Below, piece by piece: positions 48,500 through 60,880 of a DNA stretch of 64,000 nucleotides. The first letter of the stretch is position 1; the number at the start of each line of letters is the position of its first letter. The translations under genes and the position numbers were made by a program. The notes below the pieces were generated by a model that worked only from the letters and a program-made list of their open reading frames with translations, did no database searches and had not been told where the DNA came from. Source of the stretch: Hevea brasiliensis (lineage: Eukaryota; Streptophyta; Magnoliopsida; Malpighiales; Euphorbiaceae). The stretch is taken from contig NC_079493.1 in NCBI RefSeq assembly GCF_030052815.1, forward strand, positions 60,512,691-60,576,690. Direction: 5' to 3'.

Positions 48500-48512
48500 T
48501 GCTCTAATACCA
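48500..48512 (-). other. Primer-binding site of element B (initiator tRNA-Met type)
   Basis: TGGTATTAGAGCA on the minus strand, five bases after the LTR end. The usual form is TGGTATCAGAGC, so there is one C-to-T change. Confidence 0.8.
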
Positions 48513-48517
48513 CTAAA

Positions 48518-51500
48518 TGTGACACCCCTTACCCGTCTACAGTGTAGCCGAGCAAGTAATGCCACTCAGTGTGTCGGAGCACCAATCCATATTTTAATTA
48601 CAATTTATCCCTTTTAATTCATTTATTTACAATTTTCGATAAATCTGAATTTTTCCAAAATTTTTATAAAAAATCCGACAGAGTGCCGGCTGTAAATTGG
48701 AAAAACAGTTCTTCTGAACCTGTTTAAAAACACTTCCAATATAATTTCCCAAATCCAGAACTCCATTACACACATTTCAAATCAATCTCAAAATCTCAAT
48801 ACTATTTTCAGAACTTATCTATTCACTTCATCACTTAAAGCACATTTATAAATTTTTCTCAACATTTCATTTATCAACATACATTATACAGAAAATTTCA
48901 ATAACATGAAATTTCATATATTTACATTATTACATAATTACAAGAGTTTATAGTTGCAATCCAAACTAATACAAGATGCAAAATACAAAGTGCTACCCCA
49001 AAGTCCTAATGTCCTACCATATGCACTGCAGATGTGAGGTGACTCTGGACTCTGGATGCAACTCTGAAGACTCACCCTATCTGATGTCTGCTGGGCTCCC
49101 TAGCTAGGTCTCCAGTATCTGTGCGTGGCAAAAGCGATGCGCTAAGCAATTCTGCTTAGTGGTGACAATATAAAATAAAATAAAATAAAATAAAATAAAT
49201 ATGTAGAATGTATGTTTACATTTTTGGGTAGACTTAATTTATGATATTATTTGCAGTATTATTCGATTAAAATTTGGTAAGGTTTATTATCATTGTCCAA
49301 GTGACCCATACTAGTTGACTGGACTGGATAAATGGGTAAACTGGCACTGGGTACTAAGTGCCTCGGACCATCACACCATCGGTCACATTGTGTCTCCTGG
49401 TGTGCAACAGAACAGCTAATAAGCTGTAGTAATCATCAAGGTTAAAACCTGAGTGTAGCAACTCAAATAACATAGCCAAAGGCTATTATGTCACAGAATG
49501 GCATGGGAAGCCATGAAACACAGAATGGCATGAAGCCATATGCAGTACTCCCTATTGGCATGCTAACCTATCCAAACCAATCTTGCTAGGTATACTAGGG
49601 CATTTTACAGTTTTAAGTTTCACAATTTTTGAAATTTAAGTTTTAGTGTTACTATTCCATTCATTAGTCAACAAAAATGTTGACTTTTGCATAGGCAATA
49701 GGTACGTTGGTTTTAATACTCCCAACATACCACATTTTACATTCTAAATTTTTTGGTATTGATAGCCAATACCATTTCTAAACTTAATGTTAATTGGATA
49801 GAATTTTCAGTTTTCATGCTTTGTCTTTACTGTTCCATTAGTCATTTTTGCAGTGGAAATTTGGCAAAATGATCAACATGAAAGTTGTTCCTTATTTTGT
49901 CTAGTTGCATTTCCTTTTTTGAATTACTCCATTTGGAGTTTTGTTGCTTAAGTTAAGGCCCAAAAACCACAACTGGCCGAATTGAAATTTTTCCAAAATT
50001 TCTGGACTGACCAAATCTGCAGTACATGGAACAGTGATTGCAACTCACTTTTTGAATATGTTCTGGTAATAATTTGGGTTAGGTTTCTTCATAAAAGATG
50101 TTGGTCTATATCTCAGCTTGTTGCTGGTAAAATTTCAGGTCAATTAGACCTTTCTACACTGAGTTATAGCCAAATGACTAAATACTATTCATTTGGTCAT
50201 TGCCCAGGCAGAATGCAGGTCATCCGGATTAGGGCAATCTTTTAGTCCACTTGGTTTGGTTTTCTAGGCATGGTTTCTTCACTAAAGTTGTGCCATTATG
50301 TATCTAGTTTCATGTCCAATTGGCCTTGCACTAATTGAACCTCCACAATTCAAGTTATTGCTGCGCAAACCTGCTGGACTCATGCCCAGTCCTATAAGTC
50401 ACCAAAGGCAGCCACACCCAACTCCAATCCCACTACACCATTCACTTCATTTTTGATTTAAACAGAACCAAATGGTCACTAATTGACCATTAAAACCTAC
50501 TTTCATCATCACATGATCAAAGTCTCATTTTTCACCCCAAACCCTAACTCAAACGTTACAAATCATGCATTTTCATTGCATTTTATCAATCCGCTTAAGA
50601 GATACATGTTGAGGGCAGCCATACTAGCGTGTTAGCTTCATAAAACTCATCTTAAGCATACCCCAACAAGGCTGCCGAAATTTAGGGATGGCATACAAAT
50701 GATATTCAACAATTTTTCTTTGTAATTTACACTCATTCAAAGTCCCTAAACATAAATTTAAGGTGAAATCCAAGGTTAGGTCACAAACCTCTATGGAGTG
50801 AGATTTCCCACTTGCTAGGGTTCCTCTTTTCCTTTTCCTTTTACTCCCAAAAGACTTGCCAAGATGTAAGAATACTTTTTTGTGTTGCTAGGTTAGGGTT
50901 TTGTTGGGTAGAAGTTAGTGAAATCAAGTTTTGAAAAGCTTGCTAAGGTTGGCTATGGTGGGTATAGGTGACGGCAAGAAGAAGAAAGGAGAAGGTGTTC
51001 TGATTTTTTTTCATTTTTCAGCCCATTTTGTCTTTTTTAAATAAGCTTATGCCATGTGTCAACATTGGATTGGTTGGGAGAATTTTAATGACATCATGAT
51101 GATGTCATAATTCCATTTTCTTTCATTTTCTCTCCATTTCTTGTCTATTTAATTTCAATTAAATTTTTAACAACATTTATTCATATTTTTTATTATATAA
51201 ATTATTTATTTAACTGGAAAAGTTGGCCAAAAATCATCTCTAAATATGAAATGACCAAAATGCCCTCTGTTTGGCTTAACGAGCCAAAATTGTCTATACC
51301 GATTGAAAAATTTTTCTAAGCATTTTCTTGGCATTCTAATGCCATAAGAACCTCAATGAACCTTCTCTGGAGTCCCAATAATTATTTTATAATTTTTCTC
51401 CAGGGTTTAGGGTTGCTAACGGCCTTCACCGTCAATTCCCCTTCAGGTTACTCATCCCTGGGGTTTCGGCTCATTTAACCTTAGTGTATTTGGTTTCTAA

Positions 51501-51650
51501 AATTTTTCCTTGATTTTTATGAGCATTATTTAGTTTCATTATAACTCCTCACTATAGTCTATTTATAATTTCAAACATTCAAGCTGCTCGGAACGACATT
51601 GGTCACTGGAACAGTAGACTGTACGAATTACCTAAAGTGAGGATGTTACA
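48518..51650 (-). mobile_element. Element B 5' LTR, 3133 bp
   Basis: Uninterrupted LTR: TGTAACATCCTC at 51650 down to TGTCACA at 48518 on the minus strand. It is the template showing that C and C2 are insertions into sister LTRs. The W-box-like inverted pair lies near 49675-49688. A run of AATAAA repeats lies at 49168-49200. The right flank is Athila gag. Confidence 0.95.
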
Positions 51651-51789
51651 AAATCATTTGGAGCCATGCTAGTTTTAATTCAAAGTTGTTGGCTTCCACT
51701 GTGGGTCTAGTGACACTGGATTGAAATCCTTGGACTGATGGAGCTCCGTAATCTCTCAAGAGTCTTGGTCTGTCATTATTATCGGCCAT
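51651..51789 (-). pseudogene. gag: Athila-type gag, N-terminal part
   Basis: Start Met at 51789 (MADNNDRPRLLRDYGAP), then VQGFQSSVTRPTVEANNFEL and LAWLQMI, where element B is inserted. The protein continues as QQTQFAGSPTEDP at 21743. The LRDY.AP and ANNFELK blocks are typical of Athila gag. Confidence 0.87.
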
Positions 51790-52037
51790 GGTCAGAATTT
51801 CAGGATCTCCTTGACCATGCTCTTGATGTTTCCTTTCCCTCTTGATGGCTCTCAGAGTTCAGTCTATTTCTGAATCACAGTCCAAAATTTCTTCTTCTGG
51901 CCTTGTTCTAGTCATGTACCGGATCAGGCACTGGAGAGAAAAGAAGAGAAATACAACAAGTAAAATAAAATTAGATAATAAATATAATTGCCTAAATCAG
52001 CTAAATTGGTATCGCTTGATATTACTAAAGCCAAAAA
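51790..52037 (-). other. Athila leader between PBS and gag
   Basis: About 250 bp without coding signal, AT-rich near 51950-52030. Confidence 0.6.
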
Positions 52038-52056
52038 ATCCTCGGCAACGGCGCGA
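52038..52056 (-). other. Athila primer-binding site (tRNA-Asp type)
   Basis: TCGCGCCGTTGCCGAGGAT on the minus strand. Athila elements usually carry TGGCGCCGTTGCCGGGGA-like sites, so this one has a few changes, including the second base. Confidence 0.75.
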
Positions 52057-52062
52057 AAAACT

Positions 52063-53225
52063 TGTTTCGCTGGTTTTACAACCCCGTAAGTGCATGGATC
52101 GCTAACAAGTAATAAAGTGATGAGTAGAGTATCGTTCCCACGAGGAATTTGATTAGTAAGTATGAATCTACATAGTAATTTTGATTGTCTAGGCTATCAA
52201 AAACTTAGGGAATGAAGTTTGTTAACCTTAAATACTAGAATGGTAAACTTAAAACGAAATAATTTATTTGAAACAATTCTGGAATGAAGATTTCACACTT
52301 GAATCTTATTAGGGATGTTATCTCGTTTATTTACTAAATTGAGGATCATTTTCCTTGATGGAAATCAGTCCTAAGTTATCCTAAATCCTCTCTCAAGGCA
52401 CCTAGGATGTATTCTAATTAACTCAAACCCGACTTTTGTGCTGATCAAATTAATTAAAATCCATTAAGATCTTTGACCAATTTTGAAGTTCCACAAAGAT
52501 ATCAGCCTATGTTTAGGTCAGAATTCCTAGGTTCAAGATCTTGATTTTCTAATATTAATCTTCACCTTTCTGTCCTTCAATTAACATCTACAATCATGGC
52601 TAAGTGGATACCAGCACATAGCATGCATTAAGATGACAAGAAATTAAATTAAGGAACGAATCTCAAATCGAATAAATAAAACTTAGTGTTCATCCATAAT
52701 AAGAAAACTACTCACTCATGGTGAGTTCAGCAAACATCATGATAAAAGGTAAAAAGAGTAAAAAGAAAATCATGTAGAAGAAATAAAATAATAAAAATAT
52801 GTGCAAGGAGATGAAATGAAAGAACCGAAGAGAGTTTGCAGCTTTGATCTTGTGGAGCTTCAGCTGGAAAACTCCTTTTGGTACTGATGTTTCTCTCCTC
52901 GAGACTACTGGAAAGAGTGCAGAGTGTGGATTTCTCTCCTTCAAAAGGCTTTAGGAGTCTCATTTGAATCAGAAAACAAGAGCGGGAATTCAAGTTATAA
53001 AACTAGCTGTTGCATAGTACACGGCCCAGGGCCATGTAACTTGTTGGATTGGAACTGCGAAGTCTTACATTGGCAAAGAGACTTACATGGGTTTGAGCCA
53101 ACTACACGGGCCTGGTTACACGGGCTGTGTACTTTTGTTCCCATAAGGTTCTTCAAGCTTGTGCCCAGCAGAGAGTTACACGGGTCCCTGCAAATTACAA
53201 GGGTCTAATTACATGACCTATGTAC
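52063..53225 (-). mobile_element. Athila 5' LTR, truncated
   Basis: Contains GAGTATCGTTCCCACGAGGA (52127-52146), a block typical of Athila LTR ends, and repeated ACACGGG(C/T) motifs at 53020-53215 of the kind found in Athila U3. Cut at 53225 by C3. No gene is seen. Confidence 0.75.
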
Positions 53226-56200
53226 TGTGACACCCCTTACCCGACTACAGTGTAGCCGAGCAAGTTATGCCACTCAGTGTGCCGGAGCACTCTATTTTAT
53301 CTTAATACATTTTTATCATAGTTTTGAAAATAACTTGTGAAATATAATTCATTTAAGACATTTATCGAAATTATAATTTATTTAAGGTTCCGAGAATTTT
53401 AAAGAAAATCCTAGTGATCTGCTAAAAATAGAAAGCAGTTCTTGAACTGTGAAAAACACTTCCTATATTCATTTTCCATCATCTCAACTCCATTTATCAA
53501 ATTCTCAACAATGTTCAATCTCAGTTCTCATTCATCCATCTCATATGATACCATGCATAATTCATATATAAACATTCACTTTTCCATTTACAACCACACT
53601 TTTCATTATTTACATGAATATCAAAATACATTACATAAGTTCAAATACATATGAGAAAATAAAATCAATTACAAAATACCAAAATGACATCTAGCGTCCT
53701 ACCAATGCACTGCTGACAGTGAGGTGACACAGACACTATGCAGAACTATGAACTGCCTTACGAATCGTGGTCTCATCGCCCTCTGTCAATCTTGATTACC
53801 TACAGCGTTGCAAAGCGTGGCGCTAAGCATAAAGCTTAGTGGTGCAAATAATAGAATAGAAAGAAATAATATGCAAATAGAAATCATAATTTCTTAGCCA
53901 TTGTGTTCATAAGAACTGAATAATTACCAACTTAATGTTTAGTCGAGGGCTAATCTTGTTTTATGATATTAACTTCTTCATGACTTTTATGTTTCTTTGT
54001 ATTCTATCGTAATCATTCCTGATATTTAGTTTTCGTATTTTCTTTAACAATCAGTTCAATTACAGTTATACTTTTCCATGCCCAAGTAACCTATACAAAT
54101 TGACCGGACTGGATAAACGGGTAAACTAGCACTGGGTACCAAGTACCTCGGGCCGTCACACCATCGGTCTCAATGTGTCTCCCGGTGTGCAAACAGAATG
54201 GCTAATAAGCCATATAAGCAATAAGGCATAAAGCCAGGTAAAACATCATAATCAGTATAGCCATAGGCTATCACATCACAGAATGGTAATGAAGCCATAC
54301 ATCATACGCAGTACTACTATCAGAACCCTATTGGCATGCCAACCTATCTAAACCAATCACATTAGGCCTACTAGGGCATTTGATACTTTTGAATTCTTCA
54401 ATTTTTGAATTTCAAGTTTTTATGTCACTATTCACTTCAATTGTCAACAAAAAGTTGACTTTTGCATAGAACATAGGTGCATTGGTTTTAACACTCCCAA
54501 TGTACCCCATTTTACATTTAAAACTTGTTAGTTTTGGTCACTTTCTCAAAGCTTAGGTCATTTTGGCAAAATTGTCAATTTTTGGTTTTGGTGTCACTAT
54601 TCACTCATTGGTCAACAAAAATGTTGACTTTTGGATAGAAAATATGTACATTGACTTTGGCACTCCCAATATACCACATTTGGCATTCAAAACTTGTTGG
54701 CATTAAGTGTTAATACCATTTCTAAGTTTAAACCCACACAAGCAGAATTTTCAGTTTTGGTGAGTCAATTTCACTGTTCCATTAGACACTGTTACTGTTG
54801 GAATTTGAAGAAATGTAAAACATAAAAGTTGTTCCTTATTTTGTCTAGTTGAATCTCCTTTTTTTAATCACTCCATTTGGAGTTTTGTAGCTCCAGATAT
54901 GGCTCAAAAACCCAAGGTGTCCGGATATGCATTCTACAGAAATTTACCATATCTACAGTGCATGAACAGTAATTTGAGTCACTTGGTTGAATGGGTTCTG
55001 GCCATAATTTGGGGTAGGTTCCTTCATGAAAGTTGTTTGTCTATGTCTTAACTTGTTGCTGTAAAAATTTCAGGCCAATTGACCAAATCTACAGTGAGTT
55101 ATGGCCAAATGAACAGTTACTGTTCATTTGGCAAATTCTGCAGAATTCAGTGCAGGGTATCCGGATTGTGGTTGAGTTTTGACCCTTTTGCTTTGGTCTT
55201 TTGGGCATGGTTTCTTCAGCAAAAATGTGCCATTATAAGCCTAGTTTCATGTCCAATTGGCCAAACACCAATTGGACTAACACAGCCCAAGTTATGGCTG
55301 TGCAAAGGGACTGAATTTTCAGTCCCTATGCTGCTGTCCTAGGGCAGATTTCACTTTCACTTTACCCTACCATTTTTCAGTTCTAATTATGGTCAACATA
55401 TCCAAAATGGTCACTTATTGACCATTAGAGTGTTCTTTAATAGGTTGGTCAGCCAAGTCACTTTTTTTATGCCTCAAAACCCTAGTGTCCAAGGCAATTT
55501 ACCCATAAACCTCCTTTAGCACCCTAGTTAAACATCTAGGTAATTATATAACTTAAATACAATCTCCAACTCATGCTAAGTCCATTAAAAACATTCAAAA
55601 CACTCCCTTATTGGTTCTTCTTAGGGCTGCCGAAATTGAAGTGTTCATACCCATAGGTTTTTTGTTCATTTAAACTACAAATCTTACTAAGTTCAAGTCC
55701 AAAATCATGGAATTAAAGAGTTTAATGGGTATAAGTGCACTAACCTTGTTTGGGCAGAATTTCCAAAGCCCTAAACCTCACTTTTCTTCCTTTCCTTGGC
55801 TGACAAAAGCTTCTCCAAGTGATATGGTCAAGGTTTAATGAAAGGGGTTAGGGTTTAGTGGTGGAAACTCATGGGAAATGGAGGTAATGAAAGAAAATTT
55901 TCATGGAGGGAGGAAGAAGAGAGGATCACGTTTTTAAGGAAGAAGAAGAAGAAGAAAGCAGCTGGTTTTTTAATTGTTTAGGTCTTCTTTTATCTCTTTA
56001 TTAGTTGGTCAAAGAATGGCTAAATTTTGATTGGTCATAGTTTTTCTTAATGACATCATAATTCCCATTTACTTACTTTTCTTCTTACTTTTGTTTTCCT
56101 ATTTTCATTTCTCATTTTTAATAAATTTTTCATCAACATTAATTCATATTTTATGTCATATTAATTATTTACTCAATTGGACAAGTCGGCCAAAAATCAC

Positions 56201-56311
56201 CTCGGAAGGCGAAATGACCAAAATGCCCTCCGTTTGGCTTAACGGGTCAAAATCGTTTGTACCGATTGAAAAATTTTTCTAGGTATTTTCTTGGCATTCT
56301 AATGCCATGGG
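53226..56311 (-). mobile_element. Family C LTR (C3), interrupted by copia
   Basis: Begins TGTGACACCCCTTACCCG on the plus strand (the minus-strand 3' end). It parallels C and C2, including a direct repeat of the TTGAC region (54410-54480 and 54590-54670) and the CGAAATGACCAAAATGCC block. It stops at GGCATTCTAATGCCATGGG, where family C normally continues for about 350 bp; that part must lie beyond the copia element. The left flank ends TGTAC, the expected TSD. Confidence 0.88.
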
Positions 56312-58411
56312 TGTTAGTAGTATGCCCTAGAGCATATCATTTAGTATGTATCTTGTACATATTTTTAATAATAAAAGGCATTTCCACTTTTCCGTTTACA
56401 TAATATATTTATGTGTAATAGAAAAGATCCATTGATATTTTGTTAGAAATATTATTCTTAAGTTGTTAAGAATATGAGTGACAATATTTCTAGTACAAAG
56501 TATCATAAATAGGTTCACAATCGAGGATACTTCATAATAAGGACATGACTTATCCAGAAAGATTGTATTCATATTTGTTCCCAAGTTATTTATATGAGAT
56601 ATAAATAAGATGGAATGGTGAGTCTCATGCCATATAACAAATATGATAGGCACTTATAAATGATAAGTAGTCCGAACCAGTGACACTTATGACAAGCACA
56701 TGGAGTTTACTCTTGTCAATGTTTTGTCATAAATCATATCAGTGCATATAATCTTTAGACCTGAGATAGCACAGTTATCTTGTATATAGGTAGTTTGAGT
56801 TTGATACTGCTTTCATACTTGTACTATGTATGGGTATATGGGCATGTGTTGGCTCACCTAGTTATATATGGAGGTAGGTGTTGATCAAGATGGAATCTGT
56901 TCCTCTAAGTAAATAGAGTTAAAATCCTATGTTCATTTAATTGTTCTTGATGTTTCAAGTTCCTGGCCAGGACAGATAGATTTATTCAGAAAAGAGTTTC
57001 TGATGAGAAAAATCTTTTAATCAAGAACTTGAATTAAAAGAGAACATAATATTCATAGCAAATGGAGTTTGACATAAACCATGACTCCAGCTTGAGTTGG
57101 GATTTTATGTAGAGATTCTAGTGCATGGTAACATATGATTATAGGTTCATTTAAGGTAAACCTTATTACTAATTGGGTGGCCATGGCATGCTATGCTAGG
57201 TGTTAACCATGGTCTATGAGGTTCATAAAATGATTTAGAGAAATCATTTATGGTAAGAAAGAGTTCTGATGATATTAAGAGTTGATATCATGTCTCATTG
57301 CCAATTAGTGATGAGCCTAGTAAGTCACACACATACACAAGTTATCACCTATTTAAATATGATTTAATTAATTAATTAAAGAGTTTAATTGATTAATTAA
57401 ATAGATTTGGTTTGCAATTAAATTGCAAAGTCCCTAGCATGACTTGAAACCAAATCTAGATTATTGGATGTGTAGTATAAATTAAATTTATATTTAAAGT
57501 GTTTAAATATGAATTTAATTGATGAGAAATTAATTAATAGAGATTAATTAATTAATTTATATTTGATATAAATTAATTAGAAGAAGAAAATAATTATTTT
57601 GGGTTAAGAACTCAAAATTAAGACACAGGGGCATTTTGGTCATTTCACAGTGTGACACGTGGCACCATGAGATGGTGACACATGGCATAACACATAAGCT
57701 TGCCAAATGTTTTTTTTAATCATGTAAGATGATTAAAATCAAGATTAAATATAGGTTTGACACTTGGCACAATGTGATTGGGTCACTTAAACCTAGAGCT
57801 AATCAAAAGGTGACATGTGGCTAGGGTTTAATGTGTTAACCTAGCTATTTAAGTGTGGTTATGAACAGAAAACATAACCAGCAGCCTCTCCTCTCAATTG
57901 TCACGCCACTTTGAGCCTCTCCAGCTATTTCTCTTCATCTCTCATCAATTCAAAGAGATTAGCCATCAATCTCTTGAATTACGAACACTAGAAATTGTTT
58001 CTAGTGTCCTGTTTACATCTTTAGTCTCTTAAAAGGCAGAACTTGAATTTCTAATTAATAGAAAAGGCTTTAGAAGCTGTTCAAGGGCTGCCATAGGTGT
58101 TCTTGGTGTGGACAAGCTAGAGGGACAACATCCGTGTCTCAAGACGAATCTCAAAGCGCGGACACGCTGAGACATCAAGAGGTTAGTGTAATAGTTCTTT
58201 ATTTAATCTAGGGTTCTAAAATTAATTTGATTAATTTTAAAATCTTAAATGGCAAATACAGATCCAAAAACATATTAAAAGAGTTTTAATATGTTGTTTA
58301 TCATTGAAATTAAATAGATAAAAATAAATCTTGCATGGTGCATGTGACCCTAGGTGAAAATTTTTGAATTCAATGGTATAATCTTGTGTTTTTCACGCTT
58401 CCGTTCCTACA
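56312..58411 (+). mobile_element. Copia element 5' LTR, 2100 bp
   Basis: Starts TGTTAGTAGTATGCCC, ends CCGTTCCTACA, followed by the PBS. The first 140 bp differ from the 3' LTR start (63861) at one position. TTAATTAATTAA-rich palindromic sequence lies at 57360-57560, and a TATTTAAG box near 57846 may be the TATA element. No gene is seen. Confidence 0.93.
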
Positions 58412-58413
58412 AT

Positions 58414-58426
58414 TGGTATCAGAGCC
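58414..58426 (+). other. Copia primer-binding site (initiator tRNA-Met)
   Basis: TGGTATCAGAGCC, two bases after the LTR. Confidence 0.92.
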
Positions 58427-58675
58427 ACTATATTTGCCATTTAGATTGTTGATTATATAATTTAATTGTGTGTTTGATCATGAGATCAAGAGATTAATTG
58501 CTGGTTGGATCATGAGATGTGGCGTCACACATGGTGAAGCCACCAATGGCGGCAACAATGGTTCCATGGGTGGTTCAAGGTTTGGCTTTTAATTCTGCAA
58601 TTGTTGTATGATCTAAGGCCTATTCTTTGACTAATTAAAGTGTTTAATTAGTAGTTTTAATTACACAATTAAATT

Positions 58676-59012
58676 ATGATTCAAATCAGAATTTTAAAAA
58701 ATTGTTTGAATGTGATTCAAATCTGAATTTTAAAAGTTGTTTGAATGTGATTCAAATCTGAATTTTTAAAGTTGTTTGAATCATATTTAAATCTGATTTT
58801 TAAAATTGATTCAATAAAATTCAGATCTGATTTTTAAAAATATTTGAATGTGATTCAAATCTGATTTTTAAAAATGTTTGAATGTGATTCAAATCTGAAT
58901 TTTTGAAGTTGTTTGAATGTGATTCAAATCTGAATTTTTAAATTTGTTTGAATGAGATTCAAATCTGAATTTTTAAATTTATTTGAATCATATTCAAATC
59001 TGGATTTTTAAG
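58676..59012 (+). repeat. 34-36-bp minisatellite, ten copies
   Basis: GATTCAAATCTGAATTTTTA-like units start near 58677, 58713, 58749, 58783, 58817, 58852, 58886, 58921, 58957 and 58991, separated by TTGTTTGAATGT-like spacers. Confidence 0.9.
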
Positions 59013-59571
59013 TTGAATATGAGATATTCAATTTAATTTAAGTATGTATGTTTTATTTAATTGTTAAATAGTGATATGCATGATGGATGATCATGGACTA
59101 TAAAAGACCAATGTGATTGGATTTAATTCTTTTATGTTTCTTTGGGATTGTAAATTAATTAATTTATTTTAATTTATTTTGGGCATGTATTATTAAGTTT
59201 GTAATAATTTTTGGGTTGTAATTTCATTTATTTAAGTTCTTGTAAATTCGCCTTGGTATGCCAAGGATTACTATGTAATATTGGATTGCAAGAAGTTCAA
59301 GGAGGTCAAGAGCATTGGTGGGACCAGTGGGAGGAATTCAATATCAAGTATTGATTATGTACTCCTTCAGCAACTCTTGTAAAATGAATGAATGAAATGC
59401 ACCTAGGAATGCCCTGATTCAATTCTTGGTGGCTCAGAATTGAATCCCTTAGAAAGTCCATGATCATACCATATTTACTGCTTATCCATGAATGCATGAG
59501 ATGTATGGGAATGTATGCAATTATATGATATATGCATGCTAAATGGATAATGTGCAAAGTGAGACGTTAAT

Positions 59572-59789
59572 AGTAATTAGGATGGCTATAAAATCTTCCA
59601 AACAAATGATTAAGTTGGAAATGCTATAATTAAAGTAATTATAACATAAGCCCTCCATTGGGGCAATTATTTTAAGAAATAGTAATTAGGATGGCTATAA
59701 AATCTTCCAAACAAATGATTAAGTTGGAAATGCTATAATTAAAGTAATTATAACATAAGCCCTCCATTGGGGCAATTATTTTAAGAAAT
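59572..59789 (+). repeat. Perfect 109-bp tandem duplication
   Basis: 59572-59680 and 59681-59789 read the same base for base, starting AGTAATTAGGATGGC and ending TTTTAAGAAAT. Confidence 0.95.
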
Positions 59790-60300
59790 TTTAAATAGTT
59801 GCATGAGATGCAATTAATTTAAGAGATTTTCTTAAGAATAATTGTTAAGCATGAGATGTTGTAAATATGTAAATGGTTTGGTGGCCAATATTGGATGTAC
59901 CTGAGGACATTAAACTTATTTGCATAATTACTGGCTCAATGGGATCAACTTAACTAATGCAAGATAAGTCAATAATGGATGTACCTGAGATTTTGAGCAT
60001 TAGGGGCTAGGTAAATGATTGAACCTCACATGAGATGTGATGGGCAAGGAGTTGCTCACTTATAGTTTATTGTAATTCCAATAATGGATGTACCTGAGGA
60101 TGATCAATAGAATTATAAGAATTCAATCACCCACTAGAAATCCATCCAACTAGGATTTCCGTTTTCTACTTTGGAAGTGTAGGATTCGCTAAGTTAGTGG
60201 GAGGACCAATTTGATTAAAAGACCATAATCATTTTGGTTAATTACATGATACATTTACTAATTAATCTGGTTATTTTCTGCAGTTAATTTTCTGATAAAA

Positions 60301-60880
60301 ATGAGCACAAAACAACCACCACCATCCAATATCCTTGCAAGCATACTTGATCACAACAGGTTGACAGGACCTAATATGTCTGATTGGCTAAGAAATTTGA
60401 AACTTGTCCTGAACCTTGAACATATAGGATATGTTCTAGATTCAAATGTTCCTGGTCCCTTACCTCCAGAGGCCACTCAAGAGGAACATGAAACTTTGGA
60501 CAAGTGGAAGGAGCATGATATGAGAGCTAAGTGTTACATGCTTGCTTCTATGAGTAATGAGTTACAGAAGCAACATGAGAACATGCAGAGTGCGAGTGAG
60601 ATCCTCCTTCACCTACAAGAGTTGTATGGTGAGCACAGCAGGAATGCTAGGTATGAGATATCTAGACAGCTATTCCGTATGAGGATGTCTGAGGGACAGA
60701 ATGTTGGGGATCATGTCCACAAGATGATTCGGCTGATTGAGCAGTTGGAATATCTTGACTTCAACATGGATTTCCAACTACAAACGGATTTGATCCTTGA
60801 TCCTTCACGAGTCTTTTGGGAATTTTGTGACAAATTTCCATATGATTAAACATGAATGCATCATAGCTGGTTAACTCAAA
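60301..60880 (+). pseudogene. gag: Copia gag
   Basis: Starts MSTKQPPPSNILAS at 60301 and is open to 60849. It has the copia gag domain (LTGPNMSDWLRNLKLVLN, ARYEISRQLFRMRMSEGQNV, MIRLIEQLEYL). After LQTDLIL the frame shifts (DPSRVFWEFCDKF is out of frame) and a stop follows. The correct frame reappears at LVIAQKNMPGNK. Confidence 0.92.

Larger units (their letters stand above)
58427..60300 (+). other. Copia 5' leader
   Basis: About 1.9 kb between PBS and gag with no coding signal. It holds a minisatellite (58676-59012), a perfect 109-bp duplication (59572-59789) and three copies of GGATGTACCTGAG (59892, 59977 and 60086). Confidence 0.8.

Noticed and set aside
48500..48512. Possible tRNA fragments at TGGTATNAGAGC sites (also 58414)
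   Set aside because: Position directly after LTR ends identifies primer-binding sites; no cloverleaf is present.
52724..53208. Open frames of 78-94 aa in the Athila LTR
   Set aside because: They overlap each other on both strands, lack known motifs and sit in LTR sequence with repeated ACACGGG words.
58676..59012. Regularly spaced repeats resembling a CRISPR array
   Set aside because: Spacers are themselves repeated and units are diverged; this is a plant copia leader, so it is a minisatellite.
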